Part shown: positions 30,326 to 42,500 of the stretch, in pieces
How the letters are laid out: each line of letters opens with the position of its first letter
How positions within the stretch are numbered: position 1 is the stretch's first letter
From: Tieghemiomyces parasiticus
Taxonomy: Eukaryota; Kickxellomycota; Dimargaritomycetes; Dimargaritales; Dimargaritaceae
DNA length: 64,000 bases
Direction of reading: 5' to 3'
NCBI GenBank assembly: GCA_027575765.1
Contig: JANBPT010000082.1
Span: 1-64,000, forward strand
The notes under the pieces: model-generated
Database searches by the model: none
What the model saw: only the letters and a program-made list of their open reading frames with translations
What the model was told of the DNA's origin: nothing
Translations under genes and position numbers: made by a program

Positions 30326-31930
30326 TCACTGGGCCCGGAATGGCTTGTAGTAGACGGTGGTGGCGTACTTCTTGCGGTACCGGGTGGTGCTGGCGATGGC
30401 CATCACGCCGTTCCGAATGGAGCACGCAAACAAGTGGTTCAGCACGACGTGGTTGGGCACGGGGAGTACGTGGTTAGGGTCGGAAGGGCCGGAAACGCGC
30501 GTCGCGGCGCCGCTCCCCCCACCAACTATGCCGGCGGCGCCTGGAGCGGTGGCGACCGGCGGGGCGAACTGGCTGGGATTGTTGTGGTGCGACTGGGAGT
30601 GGTTGAGAAGGACCTGGGAGAGGTGCGGCGGTAACGTGGGCGGGTGGTTGGCTTTGGCGTGGCCATGGGAATTGGTGCGCTGGGTCTGGTAGAGGTGCTC
30701 AGGGACCACGGTGGAGTACTGGCCCGGCGGCGAGTTGGACAGGGCAGACTCCAACCCTAACTCTTCCAGCCCGGATATGGCACTGCTGACGTCAGGGATG
30801 GACGTGGCCACGCTCTGTGGCTCGGCGGTGGCCGGTGGTAGCTGATCCGCTGGAGTAGGGCTGAAGGGCTGCGACTGCTCGGCTGCCGGTGGGGACACAT
30901 GGGGTCCCTGGGAATCGATCCGGAGGTAGTTGACGAGGTTGCCGTCGTCATCTGGGGCGGCGGCGTACCGCGGCGAACACTTCCACTCCTCATCGACGAT
31001 GAACTTCCAGTAGTGGACCCCCGGGGTTAGAGAGAGGGTGACCCCGAAGTTACCACTTGGGGACGGGGTCAGACGGACCTTGTGCTTCCAATCGTTGAAA
31101 GAGCCGGAGACGTAAACGTTCTGACCGGTTCCGTGCCAGACCAGGGTGACTGAGACGCTGTCCGGGGCGCCAGCTGGGTGGTGAGGGGAATGCCGGGGTG
31201 CGCGAGGGGCGAATCCCGGGGGACGAGCGGGCGACCCGGCAGGTGAGGCCCCGCTATCCTGGTCCATGGCTACACCAGACGGGTGAGCTGGCACGGGCAC
31301 GGCGGTTGCCGAGTACCATGACCCCCGGACTGAGGTGCTGGGCGCGGTGGAAGGCATGAATTCCGGCACGGCGTTCGTCCGGCGAGACGACCGAATGGGG
31401 CGCGGGGCGGTAGGCGGGGAGTCCCTATCCAGATCCATCGTATCGCCAGGCGCCGGGTGGCCGGTCCGACCGGGGGAATCGACGTGGGATGCCATGGACG
31501 AGGCGTACTGCGAAGGGGACTCGCATGCAAAGAGTGGTCCGGGGTTTTGAGCCGACGTGCCAAGCGACGGAGAGTTGCGGCCCGTCTTATACCGGAGGGA
31601 CACCGACCGCGCCGCCCGGCCCTGCCGCTGCGATGGCGAGCCCGACAGGGACCCGCTCAGGGTGGCGCCTCGCCGGTCGCTCACAGGGACGGGGATGCGG
31701 GTGGGGGGTGGGGTAGTTTGCGGATTCCCTACCGGAATCGAGGCAGTCGTCAAGTCAGTGGAGGGTGAGGGTGATCCCGGGATCTCGTCGAGTCGGGCGG
31801 AGGGTGCGGGCGAGGCTTGGGTGCCATCGGATTGGTAGGTGTTTCGTTTGCGAGAGCTGGGCCGGGTGGCGCCCGGGGACGATTCCTCGCCCCGGGTGCC
31901 CAATTGGGCTTGGGACTGGCTGTTACCCAT
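30326..31930 (-). CDS. SIP2: SNF1/AMPK beta subunit (Gal83/Sip2 family)
   Basis: A regulatory scaffold of the heterotrimeric glucose- and energy-sensing kinase. The frame is open to 31936, but the first codon there is TTG. The ATG at 31930 gives 534 residues beginning MGNSQSQ, a classic N-myristoylation sequence as in other AMPK beta subunits, which settles the start. Residues 2-250 are Ser/Pro-rich and disordered. Residues about 258-340 are the CBM48 glycogen-binding module (LVWHGTGQNVYVSGSFNDW, then VHYWKFIVDEEW and the closing YLRID). Residues about 410-534 are the ASC domain that binds the alpha and gamma subunits, with PPTLPPHL and NHVVLNHLFACSI...VMAIASTTRYRKKYATTVYYKP. The ASC domain is split by a His/Asn/Gly-rich insert (around HNNPSQFAPP to GGGSGAA). 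Divergently transcribed from ORC5. Confidence 0.96.
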   Translation of the reverse strand: MGNSQSQAQLGTRGEESSPGATRPSSRKRNTYQSDGTQASPAPSARLDEIPGSPSPSTDLTTASIPVGNPQTTPPPTRIPVPVSDRRGATLSGSLSGSPSQRQGRAARSVSLRYKTGRNSPSLGTSAQNPGPLFACESPSQYASSMASHVDSPGRTGHPAPGDTMDLDRDSPPTAPRPIRSSRRTNAVPEFMPSTAPSTSVRGSWYSATAVPVPAHPSGVAMDQDSGASPAGSPARPPGFAPRAPRHSPHHPAGAPDSVSVTLVWHGTGQNVYVSGSFNDWKHKVRLTPSPSGNFGVTLSLTPGVHYWKFIVDEEWKCSPRYAAAPDDDGNLVNYLRIDSQGPHVSPPAAEQSQPFSPTPADQLPPATAEPQSVATSIPDVSSAISGLEELGLESALSNSPPGQYSTVVPEHLYQTQRTNSHGHAKANHPPTLPPHLSQVLLNHSQSHHNNPSQFAPPVATAPGAAGIVGGGSGAATRVSGPSDPNHVLPVPNHVVLNHLFACSIRNGVMAIASTTRYRKKYATTVYYKPFRAQ

Positions 31931-32763
31931 AGGCAATGAGAAGGGGCGACAGACACAAGGGGGCGGATGTAGACGGATGCGGTGGCGGAAAAGGGCGTGG
32001 GTGGGATGAGGGGCAGCGGGCCGGGATAAGTGTGAGGGTGAGCTGATGGGGCAGCCCAGAGCTCAAGTTATGGGCAGTGGAGGTAGAGGGGAGGTGGGCG
32101 GAGTTGCAAGATGGATGAAACCTAGTCAGACGGAGGCTTTGCATGCGAGCAGGCTTGGCTGGGAGAAAAGAGCCGGGCGTGCGGTAGCTTGGAGCAGGCT
32201 ATGGCCAAGGGTGCCACGTCCGTAACTTGGGCGACCAGCGGCCCTGTCGTGGTACCCTCACCCCTCCCCCCGATGCGGTCAATCGGTTGTGGTAGTCTGG
32301 CGGTAGAAGAGAAACCAGTGGAAGTCTACCCTGTCAGTATGGGAGGTTAGTGGCTGAAGCGACATGCACAGCCCAGATAGGGCTATCGGCTACCACGATG
32401 TCCTGGCTCTCGAAGCGATGCGTTTCGCGCGCATTGGTCATGGCTATGGTTGGGCGTCTGGGGGCAGACAGCCAAGACCATAGTTGTCTCTATACTGGGA
32501 ACAGCTGTCCCCCGCCAGTAATAGCGGGCAGTTAGCTAGGTTTGTTTATCCGTTGGTTTAGTTTATTGCGCAAACTCCACCAGCTTCCTGCTACTGTGAG
32601 TTCGTGCACTATTTCCCTTCAACCACTCTAGACGCTAAGGATACCTGTTTTGCACCACAGCCTTGACCCTCATTTTTCGTATAACTTCAACTCGTGTTGG
32701 TCTGCCTTGTCATATCGTCATTACCCTCCTTGTCCACGACTTGGCGCGCCATCAAGTTCCGCC
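31931..32763. other. Divergent promoter region, AMPK beta and ORC5
   Basis: An 833-base spacer between two starts pointing away from each other. The AMPK side is GGTGG/GGAGG-rich on +, so pyrimidine-rich on its coding strand; the ORC5 side (32580-32760) is pyrimidine-rich on +. No TATA box stands out. Confidence 0.5.
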
Positions 32764-35212
32764 ATGGCTGCATTAGTCCCTTCCTTGAGCGATCTGGAGC
32801 AGTGTATTGTCACTCAGTTCCCCGGCCGGACCACCCAGGCCCGCCGCTTACTCCAATACCTCGGCCAGGTGAGTCGGCGGTAAACAGGCAGCCTGCTCAA
32901 GCTTCGCACTCTGTCGGCATCGCAGTGCCCTCGGCCCGAATAGCACTCTCCGCTGACCGGCACTTACCGAAACATGTCCTCCACTCGACCTATTTCCTTC
33001 CCCTGCTTACTACCTACGGATACACTACCCTACCCGTATCGCACCTGGTCAGCCTGACGACCCGAGTCCACCGTTCCTGTTTCTGTACGGACCCGAGTCC
33101 ACGGGCAAAACCAGTCTCGCGCGGACCGTGCTGGCAGGAACTAGCCCTGCCACGTCCACAGCCTACGTCAACTGCATCGAGCGCTATACGCCCAGGCTCA
33201 TTTTTGACCATATTCTCGCCCAGTTTTCCGGCTCCAATCCCTGCTACGAGACGGGTTTCTTCAACCGATTCCAGTGCAACAGTACGCAAGAATTCGTGAC
33301 GACGCTGGCCCGAGAGATCCCCATCGCCGAACGGCACCGCACGCGGTACATTGTAAGCCGAGATCTGCATTTCTGGTACTGTTTACAGTCTTAACGACCG
33401 CCGCCCACATGAATCAAGGGCCCCGTGTCGTGGTAATCTGCCATCGGCTTTTCGCACATGAATGGTTTGGCCTATACCACCCCCGCTCCTAGCTGTTGTT
33501 TTATTCGCTGATACTAATCTACTTTCCCCAACCCTGACATACTCTCAACTAGGTATTCGATAACGCTGAACGGCTGCGGGACGTAGGGTCGAACTTCCTG
33601 CCCGCATTTCTACGTATTGGTGAACTTGTAAGTTCCGAATTTCCTCCGGCTCGCTTTCAATCGATACCAGAAGCCTTGGGCCCCGCCCGATCTCTCGATT
33701 AGAGCGGCGACTAAACTGCTTGACTTACAATACTATATGTCTATATATACCACCCGCCCGGTCGCGTATACTTTCCCTTATGCCAGACCGGCATCGCACT
33801 GACAATCATTCTCATCAGTAACGTCATTTGGGACAAATTTCGCCCCCGCGGGGGCCTTCCAGAGCCCCTCCTCTTGCGTTTCCCCGTATATACGAAAGAG
33901 GACACGCTGGCCATCCTCTCGTTGGAGTGCCCCGCCGATGAACCCCAGGACTTCTTTCTCAGCTTCACTGGCGTCGTCTACGACGTGTTTAGCCGTAACT
34001 GCAAGGACATTAACGAACTGCGACACCTGGTGGCGCTGCTATTTCCGAAGTTCCGAGAGCCCGTGCTGGATGGCCGCGGTAAGTGTTGGTTTCTAACACC
34101 ATAACTGGCTGGGAAGCCCTTTGATTTTTTATATAAGGGTGGTATTTATTGATCGTATCGGTGCAGGTTGCGATCAAATAGGTACGCACTTCTCCCCCCT
34201 GAACCCTTTACTAACCGCGACATTGCTCTTTCGTGTACCAACAGCCCGCCGCACTGAAATCCCGAAGCTGTTCCGACTTTGCCAGGGCTACTTCGCCGCT
34301 GCCACCGATAAGCTATACCTGCGTGAAATCTCCAGCACCGAGTGGTTCCGGCACATTAATACCGGGGCGGCGGAGGGTGGGTCCGATAGCGACAGCGAGG
34401 ACCACGTCGTGTCCACCGACCCCGGCCAGCTCAAACTGGTGGGCCGACTTGACTTTGAGCTACCGTACTATGCCAAGTTTCTCCTGATCGCCTCGTTCCT
34501 TGCCTCCTACAATCCGGCCCGTCTGGACGTGCGCTATTTCGCCAAGGGCCGTGAGAACACCAGCAACACCAAGCGCGGCAAGCAGGCGGTCCAAAAACAG
34601 ATGATGACCCAGACGGGGGGCAAGGTAAGCTCGACTCGGTTAGATTGGCTTTGTTTTTTGTAAGGTGCCTTGTACCGTGCGCGTGCGTGTCTATAACGTC
34701 ATATTTATCTATATCGTTCATCGTCCCTTGGGTTCCTCACGTAACTCCGCGTCTAACAGCAACGCCAGCAGCTCCTCGGACCCAAGGCATTCCCACTCGA
34801 GCGCATGTTGGCGATTTTCTACAGTATCTTGGACGATCCGATTGAGAATAGTATAGAAATTCAGTCGCAGGTAAGGCCGACGGAATTTTGGTAGCCAAGG
34901 GACCGGCGTAGAAGTTGAATTCGTATCAGGCCCTGACTTTCCATGGCCGGCATTGTGGAGCCCACCATGCGCTGATGGCCTATCGCTAACATAGCCGCGT
35001 TGTATCTTGTACCCGACAACCCTCGTATCTATTATATTATTACCCTCCATAAGATCGCCTCCTTGGTCACGCTGCGTTTGTTGGTTCGTACCTCCAATAC
35101 CAGCCAGCTGGACGGAGTCAAGGTCAAGTGCAATGTCAGCTACGATTTGATTCGTCGCGTGGGCCGCAGTATCCACTTTGAGATTGATCGGTACCTCTTT
35201 GATTTCGTATAG
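32764..35212 (+). CDS. ORC5: Origin recognition complex subunit 5, seven exons
   Basis: An AAA+ subunit of the hexameric complex that marks replication origins and loads MCM. The spliced CDS has exons 32764-32868, 33053-33352, 33553-33627, 33787-34078, 34245-34624, 34760-34870 and 35054-35212, giving 473 residues. All donors are GTAAG/GTGAG type. Acceptors are mostly CAG or TAG; the last is AAG. Phases agree throughout (intron 4 is phase 1, the others phase 0). Walker A is GPESTGKT at residues 48-55. The Walker B region spans the exon 2/3 junction as YIVFDNAERL, with DN in place of DE as usual for ORC5. FLRIGEL, VIWDKFRP, YLREISS, LPYYAKFLLIASFLASYNPAR, LLGPKAFPLERMLAIFYSI and the C-terminal YLFDFV match the family along its length. 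Residues about 285-310 carry a Ser/Asp-rich loop. An AATAAA lies just after the stop. Confidence 0.96.
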
Positions 35213-35232
35213 GGGCGTGCCCCTGATAGAAA

Positions 35233-35238
35233 AATAAA
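35233..35238 (+). promoter_or_regulatory. Polyadenylation signal of ORC5
   Basis: AATAAA 21 bases after the ORC5 stop codon; the position is plausible though close to the stop. Confidence 0.45.
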
Positions 35239-36281
35239 ACCTGAATCATTCTCACACCAGCCTACAACTAAATCACTCGCCCGCGCTGGAATCGGTGACC
35301 ACTGAAGTAGGCGACCTGCCACTGGAGTCGCCAAGTGGCAACATTCAGTGTAGGTCGGGGTCTCCGGCCAGTAGTCTAGTCGTTGTTTGCGATTCGGTAC
35401 TTGACTGCCTAAGGGTTGGCCGATCGACAAAGGGTACAGGCGGGAGGGAACGTCGATAATGCCGCCTAGTGAAGCTGCCTGAAGTCTTGCCGACAAGCAG
35501 CGTTCCTTCCCTAAAAACATTGCAGTGCATCAACATTTCAGGATTTCAGACACGCCGCGCTGTTATGTAGTAGAGGCAGTATGCGCGGAAGCTCGTTGAC
35601 GTGCCATCAGGCTTCTTCAGGGGAAATACGGTGGGGGGGGCAGATTGCCCTGTATCGGGTGCTCTCGATAATCCGTACCTAAGGTGAAGGTTTGGCCGTA
35701 GCGGTTCCAGAGGAGTCAATTAGGCGAATTGCCTACTAAAAAGTGTCAAGGCGTGGGATCCGTATGCCTCGGTATGCTAGACATAATTATTAGCACCACA
35801 GCCTATTGCGATACATGCTATAGAGCCAATTATTAATATACCAGTCAATATGTTGATATTCCCACACAGCCTATCTAGGAAATATCGGAGCATAAGGATT
35901 TGTATGATGAGGGGGGGGCTATACCCCTTACGGTTTCAATTTTGGATGGCCCGGGGCCCTATGGCATGGGATCGAAAACGCACGAGGGGAAAATGGATAG
36001 GGGTGTGAGATGTGTGGGATCATGGTACCCTAGGTTTCGCCATTGGTCCACGCCATACCGAATTCGCCCGCGTTACCCCTTCTCTTTTCCCTCCGGGGGT
36101 CATAGCCACAGGGAAGATCCGGTAGGTCCATAACCCCCTCGCGCCTCGCTCCCACACACATTGTTGCAAGCAGGGAAGAGTGGGCAGAGCGGCTGGCCGT
36201 GTCCCCGTCCCCTCGCTCGCCACCGCTCACCACCCCTCTTCCTCCACTTGGCTGCCTTCAGACCCGAATGGGCATCGTCAA

Positions 36282-36291
36282 TTTATATAAG
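36282..36291 (+). promoter_or_regulatory. Probable TATA element of MOT1
   Basis: TTTATATAAG 226 bases before the MOT1 ATG, inside a pyrimidine-rich region. It would leave a leader of roughly 150-200 bases. Confidence 0.4.
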
Positions 36292-36516
36292 CAATGGACT
36301 TCCCGGCCCCGTCTCTGGGCGGATTCCTGCCATTCCCTCATTTGCACTACGGTGATCACCCACCCGCTCTGAACATCACATCCGGAATCACTCACCCTGA
36401 GGTGAAATTGCTGTGCTCTTCAGAGCATCCCAAATCAGGGGGATACCAACATTTCCCCTAAGCGATCGACCTCCAACTCGCCTCAAATTCGATTGTCGCC
36501 AGAGCACGATCTTAGC

Positions 36517-39500
36517 ATGACGAGTCGCCTCGACCGCCTAGTCCTCCTTTTGGACACAGGCTCTACGCCGGCCATCCGTGCCACCGCCGCACAGCAGATC
36601 GGCGACATCCAAAAGCAGCACCCGCATGAGCTCAGCAATCTTCTCGCCCGCGTGTGTCGCCACCTCCGAAGTAAGCAGTGGGAAACCCGCGTGGCTGCCG
36701 GGATCGCTCTCGAGGCCATCGCCCAGTACGTCCCGGACTGGACCACGCTGACGGCCCCGACTGCTCAGAAGTCAACGGAGGAGACATCCGAACCGCCCGC
36801 ATCGCCGGGATCCCAACCCTCCACCCCGTGTAGGACTAGCGCTCCGGGTGGCCCCGCCACGCCCACACCGACCGCCCACCCGAGCACCGCCTGGGCGTTT
36901 GACCGTGTGGACCTGCCTACAGTACTGACCCAGGGCCAAACGTTGCTCTCCAGCGCTGGCCGCGAGTTTGATCTCGACCTGGGCGACCTCGACCCGGCCG
37001 AGAGGATGCGAATCCAGCGGCAGCGGTTGGCGCAGAACCTCGGCATGGGGATGCAATTTGCCGGCTCCGACCTATTTGACGATGCTGACCTCCACACCGC
37101 GGCTCCGGCCGTGTCGAAGGCGGCTGACCCTGCTCCAGCTGTGGCCGGCGGCTACCACGGTGGCGTCCCACTGGCGGCCATCACCCCGCGGGCACCCGAG
37201 CCGACTCGTGGCGGTCCGCGCCCGCGCGGTCGCCCGCGCAAACACCCCGTTTCCCCGCCCCGACCACCCCCAGCCGACGACACTAGCAACCCAGCATTTG
37301 CCCATCTTGACCTGTCTAATCTCAGCGCCCGCGAGCGGAACCGGCTCAAGCGCAAGGCTCGCAAAGACGGTCGGCCCGGTGGGTTCACGCCGGGTGCCGA
37401 CTCGGCTCAGCCTCGCGATAAAGTCCGTATCGTCGAGGGCGAGTCTACCGCCGTTCCCGTCCCCGCCGCACCTTCAGCAGAACCAGCTCCGCCCGCCACG
37501 GTTGAGCCCTCCACTGAGTCTAGTACGGCCTCCCCGGCCCCGGAAACAGTCGCGGCGCTGCCCACCCCACCGGACCACTGGCCCTTCACTCGGTTGGTTG
37601 ACCAGCTCTGTTTGGACCTGTTTGATCCGGACTGGGAAGTGCGGCACGGCGCCGGTCTTGGGCTCAAGTCCATTCTCCGGCGCCACGGGGCCGCTGCCGC
37701 CCGCAAGCAGGGGTGTACACCCGAGGTGAACGCCGAACGTAACCAGCTCTACCTGGCGGACATAGCCGTACGGCTCGTGTGTGTCCTGGCCCTCGACCGC
37801 TTTTGTGATTTCGTGTCAGACCAGGTGGTCACACCCGTCCGCGAAACTTGCGCTCAGACCCTAGGTACCGTAGCCAAGCACCTAGCTCCGCTAGGTGTGG
37901 ATCAGGCCGCGGGCGCTCTCCTCCAGCTTGTACACCAACCCTGGACCCAAGCCGTAGCCCTGCGCCCGGGCGCCGCTCCCGTGACGGCCCCCGTATGGGA
38001 CGTGCGCTACGCCGGGCTTCTGGGGCTCAAGTACCTGGTCGCGGTGCGCCAGGACCTGGCCGACCAACTGCTCAGCGGAGTGGTCGGGGCCGTCCATTTA
38101 GGCCTGCGTGATGCCGACGACGACGTGCGCGCGGTGTCCGCCGCCACCCTGGTACCCGTGGTGGACGTGTTAGTGCGGCGGCTACCCGAGGTCCTTCCAG
38201 ACCTGTGCCGAGCCCTGTGGGACGGTTTGCTGGAACTCAAAGACGATCTAACACCATCGATTGCTAGTGTCATGGAACTCGTGGCAAAGCTGTATCGCTA
38301 CCCAGAGGTGTGCGCTACCATGCAGCAAGCCCCCGGGGCCGGATTCGGGGCCCTACTCCCACGCCTCTACCCTTTCTTCCGTCACACGATGACCTCGGTC
38401 CGCCGCGCCGTTCTTGATACGCTTCTCACCTTCGTGCGTCTTGCGCCTGGTGATCCCTGGGCCGACGGCCAGTGGCGCTCCACCGACGCCCGGCCTCTCC
38501 AACTTCTGTACCAGAACATTATCCTCGAGACCCACCCGGCTGTCCTGCAGCTCTCGGTCGAGGTGTGGACTTCCTTGGTGTGGCGTCTGGCCCGCGACGC
38601 GGAAACCGTTCCGGCCCCCGGCGCCCCCACCCCGTTGGCCGCCCACGTGGCCCCTCACCTCCACCCGTGGCTAGTCCTATTAGCCACTCCTGTGGGTTGG
38701 CCGCTCCATACCGCCGGGCTGTACGGCGCCCCGCCACCCGGACAGGCCACCCCGCTCGCGACCTACCAGGTCCACCCGGTGGATACCGCCATGGTGCAGC
38801 AGGACCGCGGCCTGGTTCCGCCGGCCGTCGTCTACCGGAACCGTACGGCTGCTGCTCGCTCTCTAGGCCAGCTCCTGGCCGCCTTTGAGGTGGTCCAACG
38901 CCGCCATGACGTGCAAACTACTGACAGCACCTCCATCGACAAGTTCCTGGGCGAGTGCTTCCTGCCCCTGACGCGCACAGGCACGGCCTACGGGCAGTGG
39001 GCCATCGCCACCATAGTTGAAGAGTGGGCGGCCGCTCGCGCCTTAGCCCATCAACTGGCCACGGGCCCTGTCCGCGAGGTTCTGCACCCACTACTGATAC
39101 AGACTTCCGGACTGGCCGCCCAACTACACACTGCCTTCCTCCACGACCTGGCCCTTCCGCTCTCTACCCCACGTCTGGAGCGGTGCGGGGCTCCGTACCA
39201 CGAGCTTGTGCAGCTACTGGCTGGGCTGCATCACGATGCCACCTGTTTACTACGCGAGCTGCAGGGCGCGTCGGTTAAGGCGTCCCGCCTTCTCCCGGCC
39301 GAGCTACCACCTATTGGGACCGAGGGTCCACCACCACCGTCGGGCTACTTCACCGTGGACTGGGCCGAGCACCTTATAACCCAGCTGTATCCGGCTGCTG
39401 TGGCCCACCTACCGACCACCAAGGCGGCCCAGGCAACGCGGGCTGCCTGCGAGGATCGGCGCGTTCGATTGGCCAACCAAATTGAGCAGTACCACATCGA

Positions 39501-42500
39501 ACTCACGACCGTCCAGGTTCGTGCCCAGGCGGCCGTCGCCGGAGCTGTGGTGGCCATGGAGACCCTGCCAGACAAGCTCAATTCGGTCATCCGCGCCCTC
39601 ATGAGCGCCGTCAAGCTGGAGGAATTGGGCGACCTACAACTGCGCGCGGCGGTCAGCGTGGCCCGCCTCTGCGCTCTACTTGCTGCTGACGTCGCCCCCG
39701 CTACAGCTTCGTCCGACTCCTGGGCCCCGCCTACCTACGATGTTGACCTCCTGCGCCTGCCGTGGCCAGCGCAGAGTCCCGCAGCCAAGATTGTCAAGAA
39801 CCTGTGTACATTGGTGTGCAGCGACCCGACCCGCGTCGTCAGCGATGATCAGCGGGACGGAATCCGGTCAGTGCGACAGGCTGCTGACGGATCGACGGAG
39901 TCCGGGACCAACCCGGCTAAACTGCATGTCCGTGAACCCGTGCAGGCCACCGTGGCTCAGGTGGCGGGTGCCATGCACCTCGCCCTGAACCATTCGAGCG
40001 CAACGCCGCCTGCCGGACTGTTGTTGACGCCACTCATTAGCGACCCAGAGGATGCCACCCGTGCCTATCAGGGCAACACCCGTAAGGCCGCGACCGCTGC
40101 AGCGGCGACGGCCGCCGGCGATGTAGAGACTTCAGGTGGCCGTGGACGGGGCGCAAGAGGCCGGGGTCGGGGTCGGGGGCGCGGCCGAGGAGCGGCCTCA
40201 GCCGACAATAGTCGACCCAGTACCACCCCATCGTCTCCGGTCAAGTCGGAGCCACCTGGGGACGATGGCGATATTGCTGTTGGTCCGCCCCTGGCTGGCG
40301 AAAACCAGGTTCGAGCCAGCCGTGCCGTCCGTGGCGCCACGCTGGCGCTACACGCCCTGGCCACCGGTCTGGGCCCGACCCTCTTTGCCCGCCTGCCCCG
40401 GCTGTGGGATACCCTAGCGCGCCCTCTGGCCGCCGTGGGCTGCCTCGTCCCCGACCGGGAGGGTCCCGACGCCGCGGTCGCCGCCCTGGATAACGCCCTC
40501 GCCGGTACGCTCATCCCGCCCGTTCCGATCGTACCCAACGACCTAATCGATGCACTTCTGCTAGTCCGGGCCCTTGGGCCGGCCCTTCACCCGAATCTTC
40601 ACGAGGCCTTGCTGACGTTACTCCCGCAGGTTTGCACCGTAGCCCAGGCTGGGCGCGCCGACCTTCGCTACGCCGCCGCCGAGTGCCTGGCCTCATTGGC
40701 CGCCGTCCTTCGCGACCCAGTCCTCACCGCGGTGGTACGCCACTTGGTTCCCGTGTTGGGCCAAGTCCAGGCTCTGACCCGACGCCAGGGTGCCGCCGAG
40801 ACAATCTACCGGATTGTTAACGCCCTTGATTTGCAGGTCCTACCCTTCGTCATCTTCTTGGTAGTTCCCGTCTTGGGCCGGATGAGCGATCCTGATGACG
40901 ACGTTCGCTTGACCTGCACTAACGCCTTCGCCCATCTCATCAAACTGGTCCCGTTGGAGGCCGGCGTGCCTGACCCCCCGGCCTTGGCTGCCGACCTATT
41001 GGCTACCCGCGCTACGGAGCGCCGGTTCCTGGCCCAGCTGCTGGATAGTTCGCAACTCGAGCCTTATCCGCTCCCCATGCCCGTGAGTGTTACTCTCCGC
41101 CCGTATCAGCAGGCCGGAGTCGACTGGCTGGCCTTCCTTAACCGCTACGGGCTGCATGGGGTCCTGGCCGACGACATGGGGTTGGGCAAGACCCTGCAGT
41201 CCATCTGCATCTTGGCCAGCGACCACCACCACCGCGCCACGCGGTTTGCCGCTACCAAGAGCCCTGATGCCGCGCCACTGCCATCGCTGGTGGTGTGCCC
41301 ACCCACCTTGTTGGGCCACTGGGCCCAGGAGATCCGTACCTACGTGGCGAATCTGAACCCGTTGATCTACGCCGGACCCCCAGTGGAGCGGCGGCGCCTG
41401 CGTCCGCTCATTCCGCGCCACGACGTGGTCGTCATGTCGTACGACGTCTTGCGAAACGACCTGGAGGACCTTGTAGACCAGCACTGGAACTACGCCGTCC
41501 TGGATGAGGGTCACATCATTAAGAACGCCCGCACCAAACTGACCCGGGCAGCCAAAGCCGTGCGGGCCCAGCATAGACTCATCCTCTCAGGCAGCCCCAT
41601 CATGAATGGACCGCTCGATCTGTGGTCTCTGTTTGACTTCCTGATGCCCGGATTCCTAGGAACCGAGCGTATGTTCCACGAACGGTACGGCCGACCCATT
41701 CTGGCCAGCCGGGACGGGCGGAGCTCGTCACGCGATCAGGAAGCCGGTGCCCTGGCCCTAGAGGCCCTGCACAAGCAGGTGCTGCCCTTTTTACTGCGCC
41801 GCATGAAGGAAGACGTTCTCGACGACCTACCGCCCAAGATCATCCAGGACTACTACTGCGAATTAGGCGACGTGCAGCGCCAGCTCTACGAAGACTTTGC
41901 ACGGTCCCAGACTACCCAAACCATCCGACGGTCCCTAGAGACCGCTGCGGGTAACGATGCTGACGACGAGGGCAGTGGGGATTCAGGTCGTAAGCGCGGC
42001 CAGACCCATGTATTCCAGGCCCTCCAGTACCTGCGTAAGCTAGTCAACCACCCACTTCTCGTGCTCAATCCGGACCATGCCCGTTACGATGCGGTGATGG
42101 CCCAGGTGGGCCACGACGCGGCCCGCCTCCGCGAACTTGTCCACGCTCCCAAACTGCTCGCCCTGCGCCAACTGCTAACCGACTGCGGTATCGGGGGCCC
42201 CGGCGAGGACACCTCCGCGGCGGCTGCCGTGGCTGAGCCAGCGGTCAGTCCACACCGCGCACTCATTTTTTGCCAGCTCAAAACCATGCTGGACATTGTG
42301 GAGAACGACCTTCTCAAGGCCCACATGCCCGGGGTCAGCTACCTGCGCCTAGACGGGTCGGTGGACGCCCTCCGCCGCCAGGACATGGTGACGCGATTCA
42401 ACCAGGACCCTTCGATCGATCTGCTCCTACTCACGACGCACGTTGGTGGTCTAGGCCTTAATCTCACGGGCGCCGACACGGTTATCTTTGTTGAGCACGA

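Larger units (their letters stand above)
35213..36516. other. Intergenic between ORC5 and MOT1
   Basis: Contains the ORC5 3' end and the MOT1 promoter. From about 36060 the + strand becomes pyrimidine-rich, as before other + genes. Small minus-strand ORFs at 35140-35520 and 36020-36233 have no support. Confidence 0.45.
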
